From: Streptomyces sp. NBC_00259
Lineage (GTDB): Bacteria; Actinomycetota; Actinomycetes; Streptomycetales; Streptomycetaceae
Length of the DNA: 64,000 nt
Reading direction: 5' to 3'
Assembly: GCF_036181745.1 (NCBI RefSeq)
Contig: NZ_CP108080.1
Location: 6,265,501 to 6,329,500 of the forward strand
The notes beneath the pieces are model-generated. The model was given only the letters and a program-made list of their open reading frames with translations, was not told where the DNA came from and ran no database searches. Shown piece by piece: positions 44,270 to 52,619 of the stretch. The position numbers were made by a program, and so were the translations under genes. Each line of letters starts with the position of its first letter. Position 1 is the stretch's first letter.

Positions 44270-44875
44270 TCAGGGCCGGGCGTCAGACCCGCGGGTCAGG
44301 GCCGCGGGTCGGACCCGGGCGCCGGGCCAGGGGCCGGGCGTCTCCACCTCCGGCTCGTCCTCCACCTTCGTGTCGCACAGCGTGAAGCCGCGGCGCAGGT
44401 AGTTGTCCATCGCGTGCGGGCCGTCCTTGGAGCAGGTGTGCAGCCACACCCGCTTCGTGGGCGTCCGTCCCGGCCAGCGGTCACCGAGGTCCCAGGCGCG
44501 CGCGGTACCGAACGACAGCAGATGACCACCGATGCGCCGCCCGCGGAAAGCCGGGATCAGCCCGAAGTAGACGATCTCGACGGCGCCCTCGTCCTGCGCC
44601 TGAAGCTCGACGTACCCGGCCGGCGTCCCCTTCTCGTACGCCACCCAGGTCTCCACGCCCGGCCTGTCCAGCGTCTCCACCCACTGTGCGTGGGTGAGAC
44701 CCAGCCGGTCGGTCCAGCGGATGTCCCCGCCGACCGCCGTGTAGAGGAAGCGGCTGAACTCGGGCGAGGGCACCTCGGCCCGCACGATCCGCACGTCCCC
44801 GGCGGGCTCGGCGGCCGGACGCAGATCGGCGGCCGAGGTCTGCTCCAGGGACCACGTGGTCACAGTGATGCTCAT
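44270..44875 (-). CDS. GNAT family N-acetyltransferase
   Basis: 201 residues. Acetyl-CoA binding motif FGLIPAFRGRRIGGHLL and the C-terminal LHTCSKDGPHAMDNYLRRGF are typical GNAT. Start chosen at the ATG 44875 (MSITVTTWSLEQ). The last about 20 residues are low-complexity Gly/Arg/Pro coded by degenerate gcgggtcaggg repeats (44255-44340), which may be a decayed end. Substrate unknown. Confidence 0.85.
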   Translation of the reverse strand: MSITVTTWSLEQTSAADLRPAAEPAGDVRIVRAEVPSPEFSRFLYTAVGGDIRWTDRLGLTHAQWVETLDRPGVETWVAYEKGTPAGYVELQAQDEGAVEIVYFGLIPAFRGRRIGGHLLSFGTARAWDLGDRWPGRTPTKRVWLHTCSKDGPHAMDNYLRRGFTLCDTKVEDEPEVETPGPWPGARVRPAALTRGSDARP

Positions 44876-44953
44876 GGCCGCCAGGGAACCACGTCCGCGC
44901 CCCGGCTCCAAAAGCCGGGAGCCGCGGACACGCCCCGGCGCCCCTCCGGCGGA

Positions 44954-46255
44954 TCATGCTCCTGACACGGCCTGGAACCCCGTGGTCCGCTCCGCGGCGA
45001 CGGCCGGGGCCGAGGAGTGCGGCAGGAGGTCACCCGGCCGGGCCGGACGGACCACCTCCACCCTGACCTCCTCGCTGAAGCGGTACGGGCGGTGGGCCAG
45101 CACACCGGAGAGGTAGCGCCTCACACGTGACATTTCAGCGCGCACCGTCACCGCGCGCGTCGGGTCACCGAACACGTCGGACGCCAGCTCCGCGGCCGTG
45201 CGCCCCTGCGGATGCCTCGCCAGCACGTACAGCAGCTCGGCATGGCGCGGGCTCAGCTCCTGGGACCAGCTGCCCGCGGGACCGCTGACCGCGACGGTCC
45301 AGCGGCGGGCGCGGCTCAGGTCCAGGACGACACGGCTCGCCGTCTCCGTGGCCCTGGACTCGTCGGGACGGACCAGCCAGCCGCCCGGCAGCGGCTCGAC
45401 GGTGCACATGCCCAGCGACGGCAGCCAGACCCGGCCCGCGCGGAACGACTTGGGCAGCGGCAACCGGTCCACCGGTGCCATACCGCTGACCGCCGCGGTC
45501 CAGCCGTGCACGTCGACGGCCAGCGCCCGGCCGGCGAGCCGGCACAGGATCGGCGCCGCGACCGACCGGAGCCGCTCGACCACCCGCAGATGACGATCGC
45601 GAAGATCCGCCTCCGCGAGCCGGGCCACCGAGTCGACGAGCGCCAGCGTCGCCGGGTGGAAACCGGAGGCCGGGCCGCTGACATCGACGATGCCCAGCAG
45701 CCGGCCGTCACGCGGGTCGTGCACCGGCGCCGCCGCGCACGTCCAGTTGTGCAGCGTGTGCACGAAGTGCTCGGCCGAGTGGACCTGGACCGGCCGCCGC
45801 GCGGCGAGAGCGGTGCCGATGGCGTTGGTGCCGGCGCTGTCCTCGCTCCAGGCCGCGCCCTCCTCGAGACAGATGGTGTCGGCCTGCCGGATCACTCCGG
45901 CGTTCCCCTCCCGCCACAGCACCCGGCCCTGATCGTCCGTCACCACCATGATCTGCACGGACGCGTCGGCGATCTCGGTGAGCCCGCTGCTGAGCGTGTG
46001 CATCACCTCGCCGAGCACGGTCGCCCGCCGCCGGTGCTCCAGCTCCTCACGCTGCAGCAGCTCACTGCTCGTGGAACGGTCCGGGTCCACGCCCAGCCGG
46101 AGCATCCGCTGCCAGGACGCGTCGATGACCGGGCGCGGCGCGACCGGCGGACGCCGGCCGGCCAGGGTCGCGGCGTGTACCTGATGGAGCAGACGCGTCG
46201 CATGCCCGGCGTCCATGCTGCTGAGCCGTGCCATGTCGAGAGCCGTGTTCCTCAT
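44954..46255 (-). CDS. GAF-domain transcriptional regulator (AcoR-like N-terminus)
   Basis: 433 residues from the ATG at 46255, preceded by GGGGGG. An N-terminal helical segment (IDASWQRMLRLGVDPD) and GAF domain (about 80-200, with EDSAGTNAIGTALAARRPVQ) match the sensory half of AcoR-type activators, but the AAA and Fis-type HTH domains are missing. Instead the C-terminus (ELLYVLARHPQGRTAAELAS and AEMSRVRRYLSG) looks like a winged helix. This GAF plus winged-helix form is common in Streptomyces. Effector and targets unknown. Confidence 0.82.
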   Translation of the reverse strand: MRNTALDMARLSSMDAGHATRLLHQVHAATLAGRRPPVAPRPVIDASWQRMLRLGVDPDRSTSSELLQREELEHRRRATVLGEVMHTLSSGLTEIADASVQIMVVTDDQGRVLWREGNAGVIRQADTICLEEGAAWSEDSAGTNAIGTALAARRPVQVHSAEHFVHTLHNWTCAAAPVHDPRDGRLLGIVDVSGPASGFHPATLALVDSVARLAEADLRDRHLRVVERLRSVAAPILCRLAGRALAVDVHGWTAAVSGMAPVDRLPLPKSFRAGRVWLPSLGMCTVEPLPGGWLVRPDESRATETASRVVLDLSRARRWTVAVSGPAGSWSQELSPRHAELLYVLARHPQGRTAAELASDVFGDPTRAVTVRAEMSRVRRYLSGVLAHRPYRFSEEVRVEVVRPARPGDLLPHSSAPAVAAERTTGFQAVSGA

Positions 46256-46320
46256 CGGGTACCCCCCGCCGTCGCCGGCGCCGAATGGTGCGGGCCGGCC
46301 GTGCCGTATCGGTTCTGCTC

Positions 46321-46342
46321 GGTGCGCGTCCCACCGCGCACC
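46321..46342. promoter_or_regulatory. Inverted repeat upstream of the GAF regulator
   Basis: GGTGCGCG and CGCGCACC with a 6-bp spacer, 66 bp before the ATG on the minus strand. Two direct TGCAAC copies follow near 46428-46446. Possibly an autoregulatory site. Confidence 0.35.
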
Positions 46343-46474
46343 GGTGCGCGCCACATCGCGGCCCGTCCGCCTCCCATCGTGCCGCCCACGCATCCGCCCG
46401 GAAGCCAATTCGCACATCTCCTGCAACGGTCTGCAACTCTGGCCAACGGCCATCCTGTGCGTGAGGGTGACATG

Positions 46475-46516
46475 AGCGGAGGGTGGTGCCGTGTCGGCGC
46501 AGCACCACCCTCCGCT
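46475..46516 (-). terminator. Terminator hairpin downstream of the acyl-CoA dehydrogenase
   Basis: Perfect 15-bp arms (46475-46489 and 46502-46516) with a 12-nt loop in the 352-bp gap between the GAF regulator and the AidB-like gene. The rest of this gap contains only the regulator upstream sites. Confidence 0.75.
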
Positions 46517-46607
46517 TTCGCAGGTCAACGCACCGGCGCACACCAAGGGCGCACGGTTGCGTCAGCCGGCTCGCGCGACGCCTTTCACACCGGCTCGCGC
46601 GCCGCCC

Positions 46608-48251
46608 TCACACCTGTACGCGAGCCCGCTCCACCACCGCCGCCAGGTTCAGCCCGTACGGCAGCGTCCCGAACGCCGACCCCCAGTCCCCGCCCAGCCG
46701 TGACGCGCAGAAGGCGTCCGCCACCTCCGGCGGCGCCCAGCGCACCAGCAGCGACCCCTGGAGCACCAGCGCCATCCGCTCGACCAGCCGCCGCGCCCGT
46801 ACCTCCACGGACTCCAGATCGGCCAGCTCCGTCAGCATCCCCTTGATCGCACCGTCCAGCCGGTGGTCCGCGCCACGCGCCCGCCCGACCTCCCGGAGGT
46901 ACGCGTCCAGCGCCCCCGGCGTCCCCCTCAGCGCCCGCAGCACATCCAAGGCCTGCACATTGCCCGATCCCTCCCAGATCGAGTTCAGCGGAGACTCCCG
47001 CAGCAGCCGCGGCATCCCGGACTCCTCCACGTAGCCGTTCCCGCCCAGGCACTCCAGCGCCTCCGCCACCACCGGCGTACACCGCTTGGTCACCCAGTAC
47101 TTGGCGGCCGGCACCGCGAGCCGCAGCAGCGCCCGCTCCGCCTCGTCACCGGCCTCCGCGGCGTCGTACGCCGCCGCCAGCCGCATCGCCAGCACCGTCG
47201 CCGCCTCCGACTCCAGCGCCAGATCGGCCAGGACGTTCCGCATCAGGGGCTTGTCGATCAGCGGGCCGCCGAACGCGTTGCGGTGGGCGGTGTGGTGGAT
47301 CGCCTGCGCCACCGACTGCCGCATCAGGGCCGCCGAACCGAGCACACAGTCCAGCCGCGTCGCCGACACCATCCCGATGATGGTGCGCACCCCGCGCCCC
47401 TCCTCGCCGACCCGGCGCGCCCACGTCCCGTCGAACTCCACCTCGCTCGACGCGTTCGACCTGTTGCCCAGCTTGTCCTTGAGCCGCTGGATCGCGAACA
47501 CGTTGCGCGTTCCGTCGTCCAGCACCCGCGGCACGAGGAAGCACGTGAGGCCCCCGGGAGCCTGCGCGAGCACCAGGAACGCGTCGCTCATCGGTGCCGA
47601 GCAGAACCACTTGTGCCCGGTCAGTGCGTACTCCCCGGCCGCGGCCAGCGGCACCGCCCGGGTCGTGTTCGCCCGGACGTCGCTGCCGCCCTGCTTCTCG
47701 GTCATGCCCATCCCGAACAGCACACCGGGCTTTTCGGCGGGCGGCCGCAGGCCGTCCTCGTACACCCGCGACGTCAGCCGCGGCTCCCACTCGGCGGCCA
47801 GCGCCGGGTCCGTGCGCAGCGCCGGCACCGCCGCATGCGTCATCGACACCGGGCAGCCGTGCCCGGACTCCACCTGCGACCAGACCAGGAACCCGGCCGC
47901 ACGCCGCACATGCCCGCCGGGCCGCCCCCAGGCGTTCGTCAGCCCCGAGGAGACCGCCTTGCCCAGCAGCCGGTGCCACGCAGGATGGAAGTCCACCTCG
48001 TCGATCCGGTGCCCGTACCGGTCGTGCGTACGGAGCACCGGAGGGTTCTCGTCGGCCTGCACCCCCCACCGCTGGGCCTGCGCCGAACCCGCGGTGCGGC
48101 CGAGCTGGGACAGCTCCTGACGCGCCGTACCGAGCAGCCCCGGATCCAGGTGCCGCTCCACGGCCTCGGTCAGCGCACGGTCCGCCGCGAACACGTCGTA
48201 CGCGACCAGGGGCGGAGCCTGGTTGGTCACGGTGTGGGTGCTGGTCTCCAT
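46608..48251 (-). CDS. Acyl-CoA dehydrogenase, AidB-like
   Basis: 547 residues, the length of E. coli AidB (541). FAD-dependent dehydrogenase family: LFGMGMTEKQGGSDVRANTT, HKWFCSAPMSDAFLVLAQ and the C-terminal QALDVLRALRG. AidB protects DNA during alkylation stress and binds DNA; the substrate of its dehydrogenase site is unclear. Start at the ATG 48251; TACCGT is 6 nt upstream on the minus strand, so the mRNA is probably leaderless and the in-frame codon at 48290 unused. Confidence 0.9.
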   Translation of the reverse strand: METSTHTVTNQAPPLVAYDVFAADRALTEAVERHLDPGLLGTARQELSQLGRTAGSAQAQRWGVQADENPPVLRTHDRYGHRIDEVDFHPAWHRLLGKAVSSGLTNAWGRPGGHVRRAAGFLVWSQVESGHGCPVSMTHAAVPALRTDPALAAEWEPRLTSRVYEDGLRPPAEKPGVLFGMGMTEKQGGSDVRANTTRAVPLAAAGEYALTGHKWFCSAPMSDAFLVLAQAPGGLTCFLVPRVLDDGTRNVFAIQRLKDKLGNRSNASSEVEFDGTWARRVGEEGRGVRTIIGMVSATRLDCVLGSAALMRQSVAQAIHHTAHRNAFGGPLIDKPLMRNVLADLALESEAATVLAMRLAAAYDAAEAGDEAERALLRLAVPAAKYWVTKRCTPVVAEALECLGGNGYVEESGMPRLLRESPLNSIWEGSGNVQALDVLRALRGTPGALDAYLREVGRARGADHRLDGAIKGMLTELADLESVEVRARRLVERMALVLQGSLLVRWAPPEVADAFCASRLGGDWGSAFGTLPYGLNLAAVVERARVQV

Positions 48252-48268
48252 GCCGCTACGGTAAGGAG
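48252..48268. promoter_or_regulatory. Overlapping divergent -10 elements (bidirectional promoter)
   Basis: Only 17 bp separate the divergent start codons. TACGGTA (48257-48263) reads as TACGGT rightward and TACCGT leftward; each box ends 6 nt before its start codon. Both transcripts would be leaderless and compete for the same melting region. Confidence 0.75.
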
Positions 48269-49450
48269 GTGCAGGCAGCAAACGAAACACCCGAGCGGCC
48301 CTCCGGCCGGCTCCACCGGGCCCGAGTCCTCTACCGCAACGTCTCCAAGCGGAAACTGGCCTGGCTGCTGCTGAAGGACACCGTCAATTCGTGCATCGAG
48401 TACCGGATCCTCGGGCTCGCGGCCGAGGCGGCGTTCTTCACCCTGCTGTCGCTGCCACCACTGATGCTGGGCGTCCTCGGGCTCCTCGGCTACGTCGACG
48501 ACTGGACCAGCACCACCACCGTCGCCTCCATCCAGGAGAACATCCTCGGCGCCGCCGGCACCGTCCTGTCCGACCGCGGCGTCAACGAGATCGCCAAACC
48601 CCTCCTGGAGGACGTCACCCGCGGCGGCCGCCCCGACGTCATCTCGCTCGGCTTCGCGATCGCCCTGTGGTCCGGATCGCGGGCCGTGAACGTCTTCATC
48701 GACACCATCACCGTGATGTACGGACTCGACGGCCAGCGCGGCATCGTCGCCACCCGGTTGCTGGCGTTCCTGCTCTACCTCATCGCGCTGCTGATCGGCG
48801 CGGTCGTGCTGCCGCTGGCGGTCGTGGGCCCCGACCGCCTCGTGGAACTCCTGCCGTTCGGCACGGAAGTCGTCAGCGTCCTGTACTGGCCCGTCGTGAT
48901 CCTGCTGTCCATCGCCTTCCTCACCACGCTCTACCACGTGTCCGTGCCGGTCCGCTCACCGTGGGCCGAGGACATCCCGGGCGCGCTCGTCGCCCTGGCC
49001 ATGTGGGTGCTCGGCAGCTTCGTGCTCCGCATCTACCTGACCAGCACCGTCGAGGGCCCCACCATCTACGGCTCCCTCGCCGCGCCCATCGCCGTACTCC
49101 TCTGGATCGGCATCTCGGCCTTCGCGGTGCTCGTCGGCGCCGCCGTCAACGCCGCCATCGACCGGGTCTGGCCCTCGGTCGCCACCGCCGCCGCCCGCGC
49201 CGCCAACCAGCGCGTCCGCGCCGCCCACGCCGCGGAGCTGGTCGCCCGCGCCCGCGCCCGTGCCGCGGAAGGCGAGAGCGAGGACGGGGAGGACGGCGAG
49301 GAGGGCGAGGAGGGCGAGGAAGGGGAGGGCAGCGGCGACATGCCGTCGGAGTTCCCCGAACGCTGGTCCAAGTTCCTGCCGCCGGACGACGTGAAATCCC
49401 GGTTCCACGGCAGCCGGGACCCTCGCGACAACGGCAGCCAGAAGCTCTAG
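48269..49450 (+). CDS. YihY/BrkB family membrane protein
   Basis: 393 residues from the GTG at 48269. Six membrane helices in residues about 40-310 with family motifs AEAAFFTLLSLPPLMLG and SVLYWPVVILLS; a long acidic cytoplasmic tail has Glu-Asp-Gly repeats (49283-49330). Function of the family is unsettled (formerly called ribonuclease BN by mistake). AGGAGG directly abuts the GTG and is too close for normal use, which fits leaderless translation. The stop codon TAG is part of the next gene's -10 box. Confidence 0.88.
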   Translation: MQAANETPERPSGRLHRARVLYRNVSKRKLAWLLLKDTVNSCIEYRILGLAAEAAFFTLLSLPPLMLGVLGLLGYVDDWTSTTTVASIQENILGAAGTVLSDRGVNEIAKPLLEDVTRGGRPDVISLGFAIALWSGSRAVNVFIDTITVMYGLDGQRGIVATRLLAFLLYLIALLIGAVVLPLAVVGPDRLVELLPFGTEVVSVLYWPVVILLSIAFLTTLYHVSVPVRSPWAEDIPGALVALAMWVLGSFVLRIYLTSTVEGPTIYGSLAAPIAVLLWIGISAFAVLVGAAVNAAIDRVWPSVATAAARAANQRVRAAHAAELVARARARAAEGESEDGEDGEEGEEGEEGEGSGDMPSEFPERWSKFLPPDDVKSRFHGSRDPRDNGSQKL

Positions 49451-49460
49451 CCTCGACACC
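49448..49460 (+). promoter_or_regulatory. Leaderless promoter of the AraC gene
   Basis: TAGCCT (49448-49453) is followed by 7 nt and the ATG at 49461. Its first three bases are the stop codon of the upstream membrane-protein gene. Confidence 0.5.
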
Positions 49461-50207
49461 ATGTACGAGGAACGGGCCTCGTCGCTGGACGGGGCCGTCG
49501 TCTGGCGCAACGAGCCCGGCCCCGGCCCGGGCCTTCCCGTACTGCCCGACGGCTGTATGGACCTGATGTGGACCGACGGCCGGCTCCTCGTCGCCGGACC
49601 CGACACATACGCCCATCCGTCCGACGGCACCGGCGCCTCCTACACGGGGCTGCGCTTCGCCCCCGGCACCGCCCCCGCCTTCTTCGGCGTGCCCGCGCAC
49701 GAGCTGCGCGACGTCCGCGTGGAACTCGCCGACCTCTGGCCCGCGGACCGGGTGCGCGCGATGGCCGCACGGGTCACCGCGGCGCCGGACCGGGCCGCGG
49801 CGCTGGAGGCCGTGGCCGTGCGGTACGCGGCGGACAGCCCCCGGCCCGACCCGTTGCTGCGGGCCGTCGTCCGGCGGCTCGACGCCGGAGGGACCGTCGC
49901 GGCGACCGCCGACGCGGTCGGGCTCGGCGCACGCCAGTTGCACCGCAGATCCCTGGACGCCTTCGGATACGGCCCCAAGACGCTCGCCCGGGTCCTGCGA
50001 CTGCAACGCGCCCTCACCCTCGTACGGGCCGGGACGCCCTATGCGGAGGCCGCCCTCGCCGCCGGCTGCGCCGACCAGGCACACCTCGCACGCGAGATGC
50101 GGGACCTGACCGGGCTCACCCTCGGCCGCTACGCCGAACTGGCCGCCGGCTCCGCGTCCGCGAACAGCGAGACCCCGGCACCGTCCGGGTCGAGCACGAT
50201 CGCGTAG
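49461..50207 (+). CDS. AraC family transcriptional regulator
   Basis: 248 residues. N-terminal half (LPDGCMDLMWTDGRLLVAGP) is the DUF6597-type ligand domain; residues about 135-235 are two helix-turn-helix units with VAATADAVGLGARQLHRRSL and PYAEAALAAGCADQAHLARE. Target unknown. The last 26 codons are antisense to the end of the VOC gene, a 79-bp convergent overlap, and encode a Ser/Ala-rich tail, so its stop may be later than in relatives. Confidence 0.9.
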   Translation: MYEERASSLDGAVVWRNEPGPGPGLPVLPDGCMDLMWTDGRLLVAGPDTYAHPSDGTGASYTGLRFAPGTAPAFFGVPAHELRDVRVELADLWPADRVRAMAARVTAAPDRAAALEAVAVRYAADSPRPDPLLRAVVRRLDAGGTVAATADAVGLGARQLHRRSLDAFGYGPKTLARVLRLQRALTLVRAGTPYAEAALAAGCADQAHLAREMRDLTGLTLGRYAELAAGSASANSETPAPSGSSTIA

Positions 50208-50539
50208 CGCTGTCCCCAGAACGCGTCCCACGGCTTGAGGTGGCCACGATGGCCTGCCGCGACCAGCTCTTCGTACACCCTGTCCACCTCGGCGGGACTG
50301 TCGCAGAGGAAGGCGAGCCCGACACGGTCCCCGCCCTCGGGCCGGGTCCAGCCGGGATCGAAGGACCGGATCGTCTCCTCGGTGTCGAACAGCACGCGCG
50401 GCCCGCCGGGCAGCACGGCCTCGACATGCGGCGCGGACTCGGCCCCTTCCGCGAAGTCCAGGCCGAGGCGGCGGTAGAAGGCGAGTGAGGCGGCCATGTC
50501 GGAGACGACCAGGCCGACGGCATCGAGTCGTGGAGTCAT
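50129..50539 (-). CDS. VOC/glyoxalase family protein
   Basis: 136 residues. Two beta-alpha-beta-beta-beta units: DAVGLVVSDMAASLAFYRRL and the second ending YAIVLDPDGAGVSLFA. Metal ligands are not convincing, so an enzyme, resistance or binding role is open. TACGGT is 6 nt before the ATG on the minus strand (leaderless). Confidence 0.88.
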   Translation of the reverse strand: MTPRLDAVGLVVSDMAASLAFYRRLGLDFAEGAESAPHVEAVLPGGPRVLFDTEETIRSFDPGWTRPEGGDRVGLAFLCDSPAEVDRVYEELVAAGHRGHLKPWDAFWGQRYAIVLDPDGAGVSLFADAEPAASSA

Positions 50540-50702
50540 GGAGCCACCGTAGGAAGGTCGGTGGTACGGCGTCTTGAAGGAATCGGACGCCGCACGCACA
50601 CGGTCACGGACGGGCGCCGGGGAGGGCTCGCCCGGCGCGCCGTCATGGATTCGTAAGGAGCCCGGTGCGCAGTCGCCTGCCCTCGCGGACCAGACTGGAG
50701 CC

Positions 50703-51479
50703 ATGCAGAACATCCTGGTCGTCGACGACGATCCGACCGTCGCCGAAGTGGTCGCCGGCTACCTGGAACGCGCGGGCTTCGCGGTGCACCGTGCGGAGGA
50801 CGGGCCCCAGGCCCTGCGGTCCGCCGGGCAGCTGTGGCCGGACCTGGTGGTGCTGGACCTGATGCTGCCCGGCATGGACGGCCTCGAAGTCTGCCGCAGG
50901 CTGCGCGGCCAGGGGCCCGTGCCGGTGATCATGCTGACCGCGCGCGGGGACGAGGACGACCGCATCCTGGGTCTCGAAGTAGGCGCGGACGACTACGTCA
51001 CCAAGCCGTTCAGCCCGCGCGAACTGGTGCTGCGCGTCGAGTCCGTGCTGCGCCGCAGCCGGGCGCGGGCCGACGGGCCGACCGCAGGGCCCGTGCTCAG
51101 CTGTGCGGGGATCAGCGTCGACCCGACGGCTCGCCGTGTCACCAAGGACGGCGACGAACTCGCCCTCACTTTGAGGGAGTTCGACCTCCTGGCCCATCTC
51201 ATGCGCCACCGCGGACAGGCCATCGCCCGCGAACAGCTGATGCACGACGTGTGGGGCTGGGAGTTCGGCGACCTGTCGACCGTCACCGTCCACGTGCGAC
51301 GGCTGCGCGGCAAGATCGAGGACGATCCCGCCAGACCACGTCTGATCCAGACCGTCTGGGGCGTCGGCTACCGCTTCGACGCACCGGCATCGACGGCGGC
51401 ACGGGCACCGGGATCGGGACCAACGGCGGCACCGGGACCGACGGCGTTCGGCGCACCCGAACCGACGGACGAGGTGTGA
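50703..51479 (+). CDS. OmpR-family response regulator
   Basis: 258 residues. Receiver domain with phospho-acceptor Asp52 (LDLMLPG), acidic pocket DDD, Thr in MLTARGDEDD and Lys102 (VTKPFSP), then a winged helix (VTVHVRRLRGKIEDD). The C-terminal 25 residues are a Thr/Ala/Gly-rich tail. Six bases separate it from the kinase gene, its presumed partner. Confidence 0.95.
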   Translation: MQNILVVDDDPTVAEVVAGYLERAGFAVHRAEDGPQALRSAGQLWPDLVVLDLMLPGMDGLEVCRRLRGQGPVPVIMLTARGDEDDRILGLEVGADDYVTKPFSPRELVLRVESVLRRSRARADGPTAGPVLSCAGISVDPTARRVTKDGDELALTLREFDLLAHLMRHRGQAIAREQLMHDVWGWEFGDLSTVTVHVRRLRGKIEDDPARPRLIQTVWGVGYRFDAPASTAARAPGSGPTAAPGPTAFGAPEPTDEV

Positions 51480-51485
51480 CACGTC

Positions 51486-52595
51486 ATGCGTGACTTCCTG
51501 CTCATCGTGCTCCTCGCCTTCCTCGGCGCGGTCGCCGCCGGGCTGGCCGGGGCCCTCGTCCTGCGCCTGCTGCGCCACCGGTCGGTCGCCGTGTCGCTGA
51601 CCGTCGTCGCCGCCGTCACCGTCGTCGCGATGCTCGCCGGGACCCTCGCGGTCGCCCAGGCGATGTTCCTGTCCGCGCACGACCTGACGGTCGTCACCAC
51701 CGTCGTCGCGATGGCCGCGGTCGTGTCGCTCGCCACCGCGCTGCTCCTCGGCCGCTGGGTCGTCGCCCGCAGCCGCGAACTCGCCCTCGCCGCCCGTACG
51801 TTCGGCGAGGACGGCAGCTTCGCCGCGCCCGACGGCGAGGCCACGGCCGAACTCGCCGAGCTGAGCAGGGAACTCGCCGCCACGAGCGCGAAGCTCGCCG
51901 CGTCCCGGGAACGGGAGCGGGCGCTGGAGACCTCCCGGCGGGAGCTCGTCGCCTGGATCTCGCACGATCTGCGCACCCCGCTCGCCGGACTGCGCGCCAT
52001 GTCGGAGGCGCTGGAGGACGGCGTCGTCCAGGACCCCGAGCGGTACTTCCGGCAGATCCGCGCCGAGGTCGAGCGCCTCAACGGCATGGTCGGGGACCTC
52101 TTCGAACTGTCCCGGATCCACGCCGGCGCGCTCGCGCTCAGCCCCACCCGGATGTCCGTCTACGACCTGGTCGGCGAGGCCCTGGCGGGCGCGGACCCAC
52201 TGGCCCGTGAGCACGGCGTACGGCTTGTGGGGGACCGGGTGGAACCGGTCCCCGTCCAGGTGGACGGCAAGGAGATGACCCGCGTCCTGGCCAATCTGCT
52301 CGTCAACGCGATCCGGCGGACCCCGGCGGACGGCACGGTCGCGGTCGCCGCGGAACGACGCCTGAACAGCGTCGTGCTGTCCGTGACCGACGGCTGCGGC
52401 GGCATCCCGGAGGAGGACCTGCCCCGCGTCTTCGACACCGGATGGCGCGGCAGCCAGGCCCGGACCCCTCCGGCCGGGGCGGGCCTCGGGCTCGCGATCG
52501 TCCGGGGCATCGTCGAGGCCCACGCCGGTCGCGCCGACGTGCACAACGTGACCGGCGGCTGCCGCTTCGAGGTGACCCTGCCCGCCGCCCCGTGA
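51486..52595 (+). CDS. Sensor histidine kinase
   Basis: 369 residues. Three hydrophobic segments at about 5-27, 33-62 and 68-91 with almost no extracellular sensor domain, so it probably senses membrane state or uses a partner. HAMP-like linker, then H-box WISHDLRTPLAGL, N-box NLLVNAIRRTP, and G-box AGLGLAIVRGI. Works with the upstream regulator. Confidence 0.93.
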   Translation: MRDFLLIVLLAFLGAVAAGLAGALVLRLLRHRSVAVSLTVVAAVTVVAMLAGTLAVAQAMFLSAHDLTVVTTVVAMAAVVSLATALLLGRWVVARSRELALAARTFGEDGSFAAPDGEATAELAELSRELAATSAKLAASRERERALETSRRELVAWISHDLRTPLAGLRAMSEALEDGVVQDPERYFRQIRAEVERLNGMVGDLFELSRIHAGALALSPTRMSVYDLVGEALAGADPLAREHGVRLVGDRVEPVPVQVDGKEMTRVLANLLVNAIRRTPADGTVAVAAERRLNSVVLSVTDGCGGIPEEDLPRVFDTGWRGSQARTPPAGAGLGLAIVRGIVEAHAGRADVHNVTGGCRFEVTLPAAP

Positions 52596-52619
52596 CCGCC
52601 CGGGGGGGCGCCCCGGGTG

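Noticed and set aside
42395..44965. 856-residue plus-strand open frame over sir
   Set aside because: Antisense shadow; low-complexity Val/Asp/Leu composition and no ribosome site or domain.
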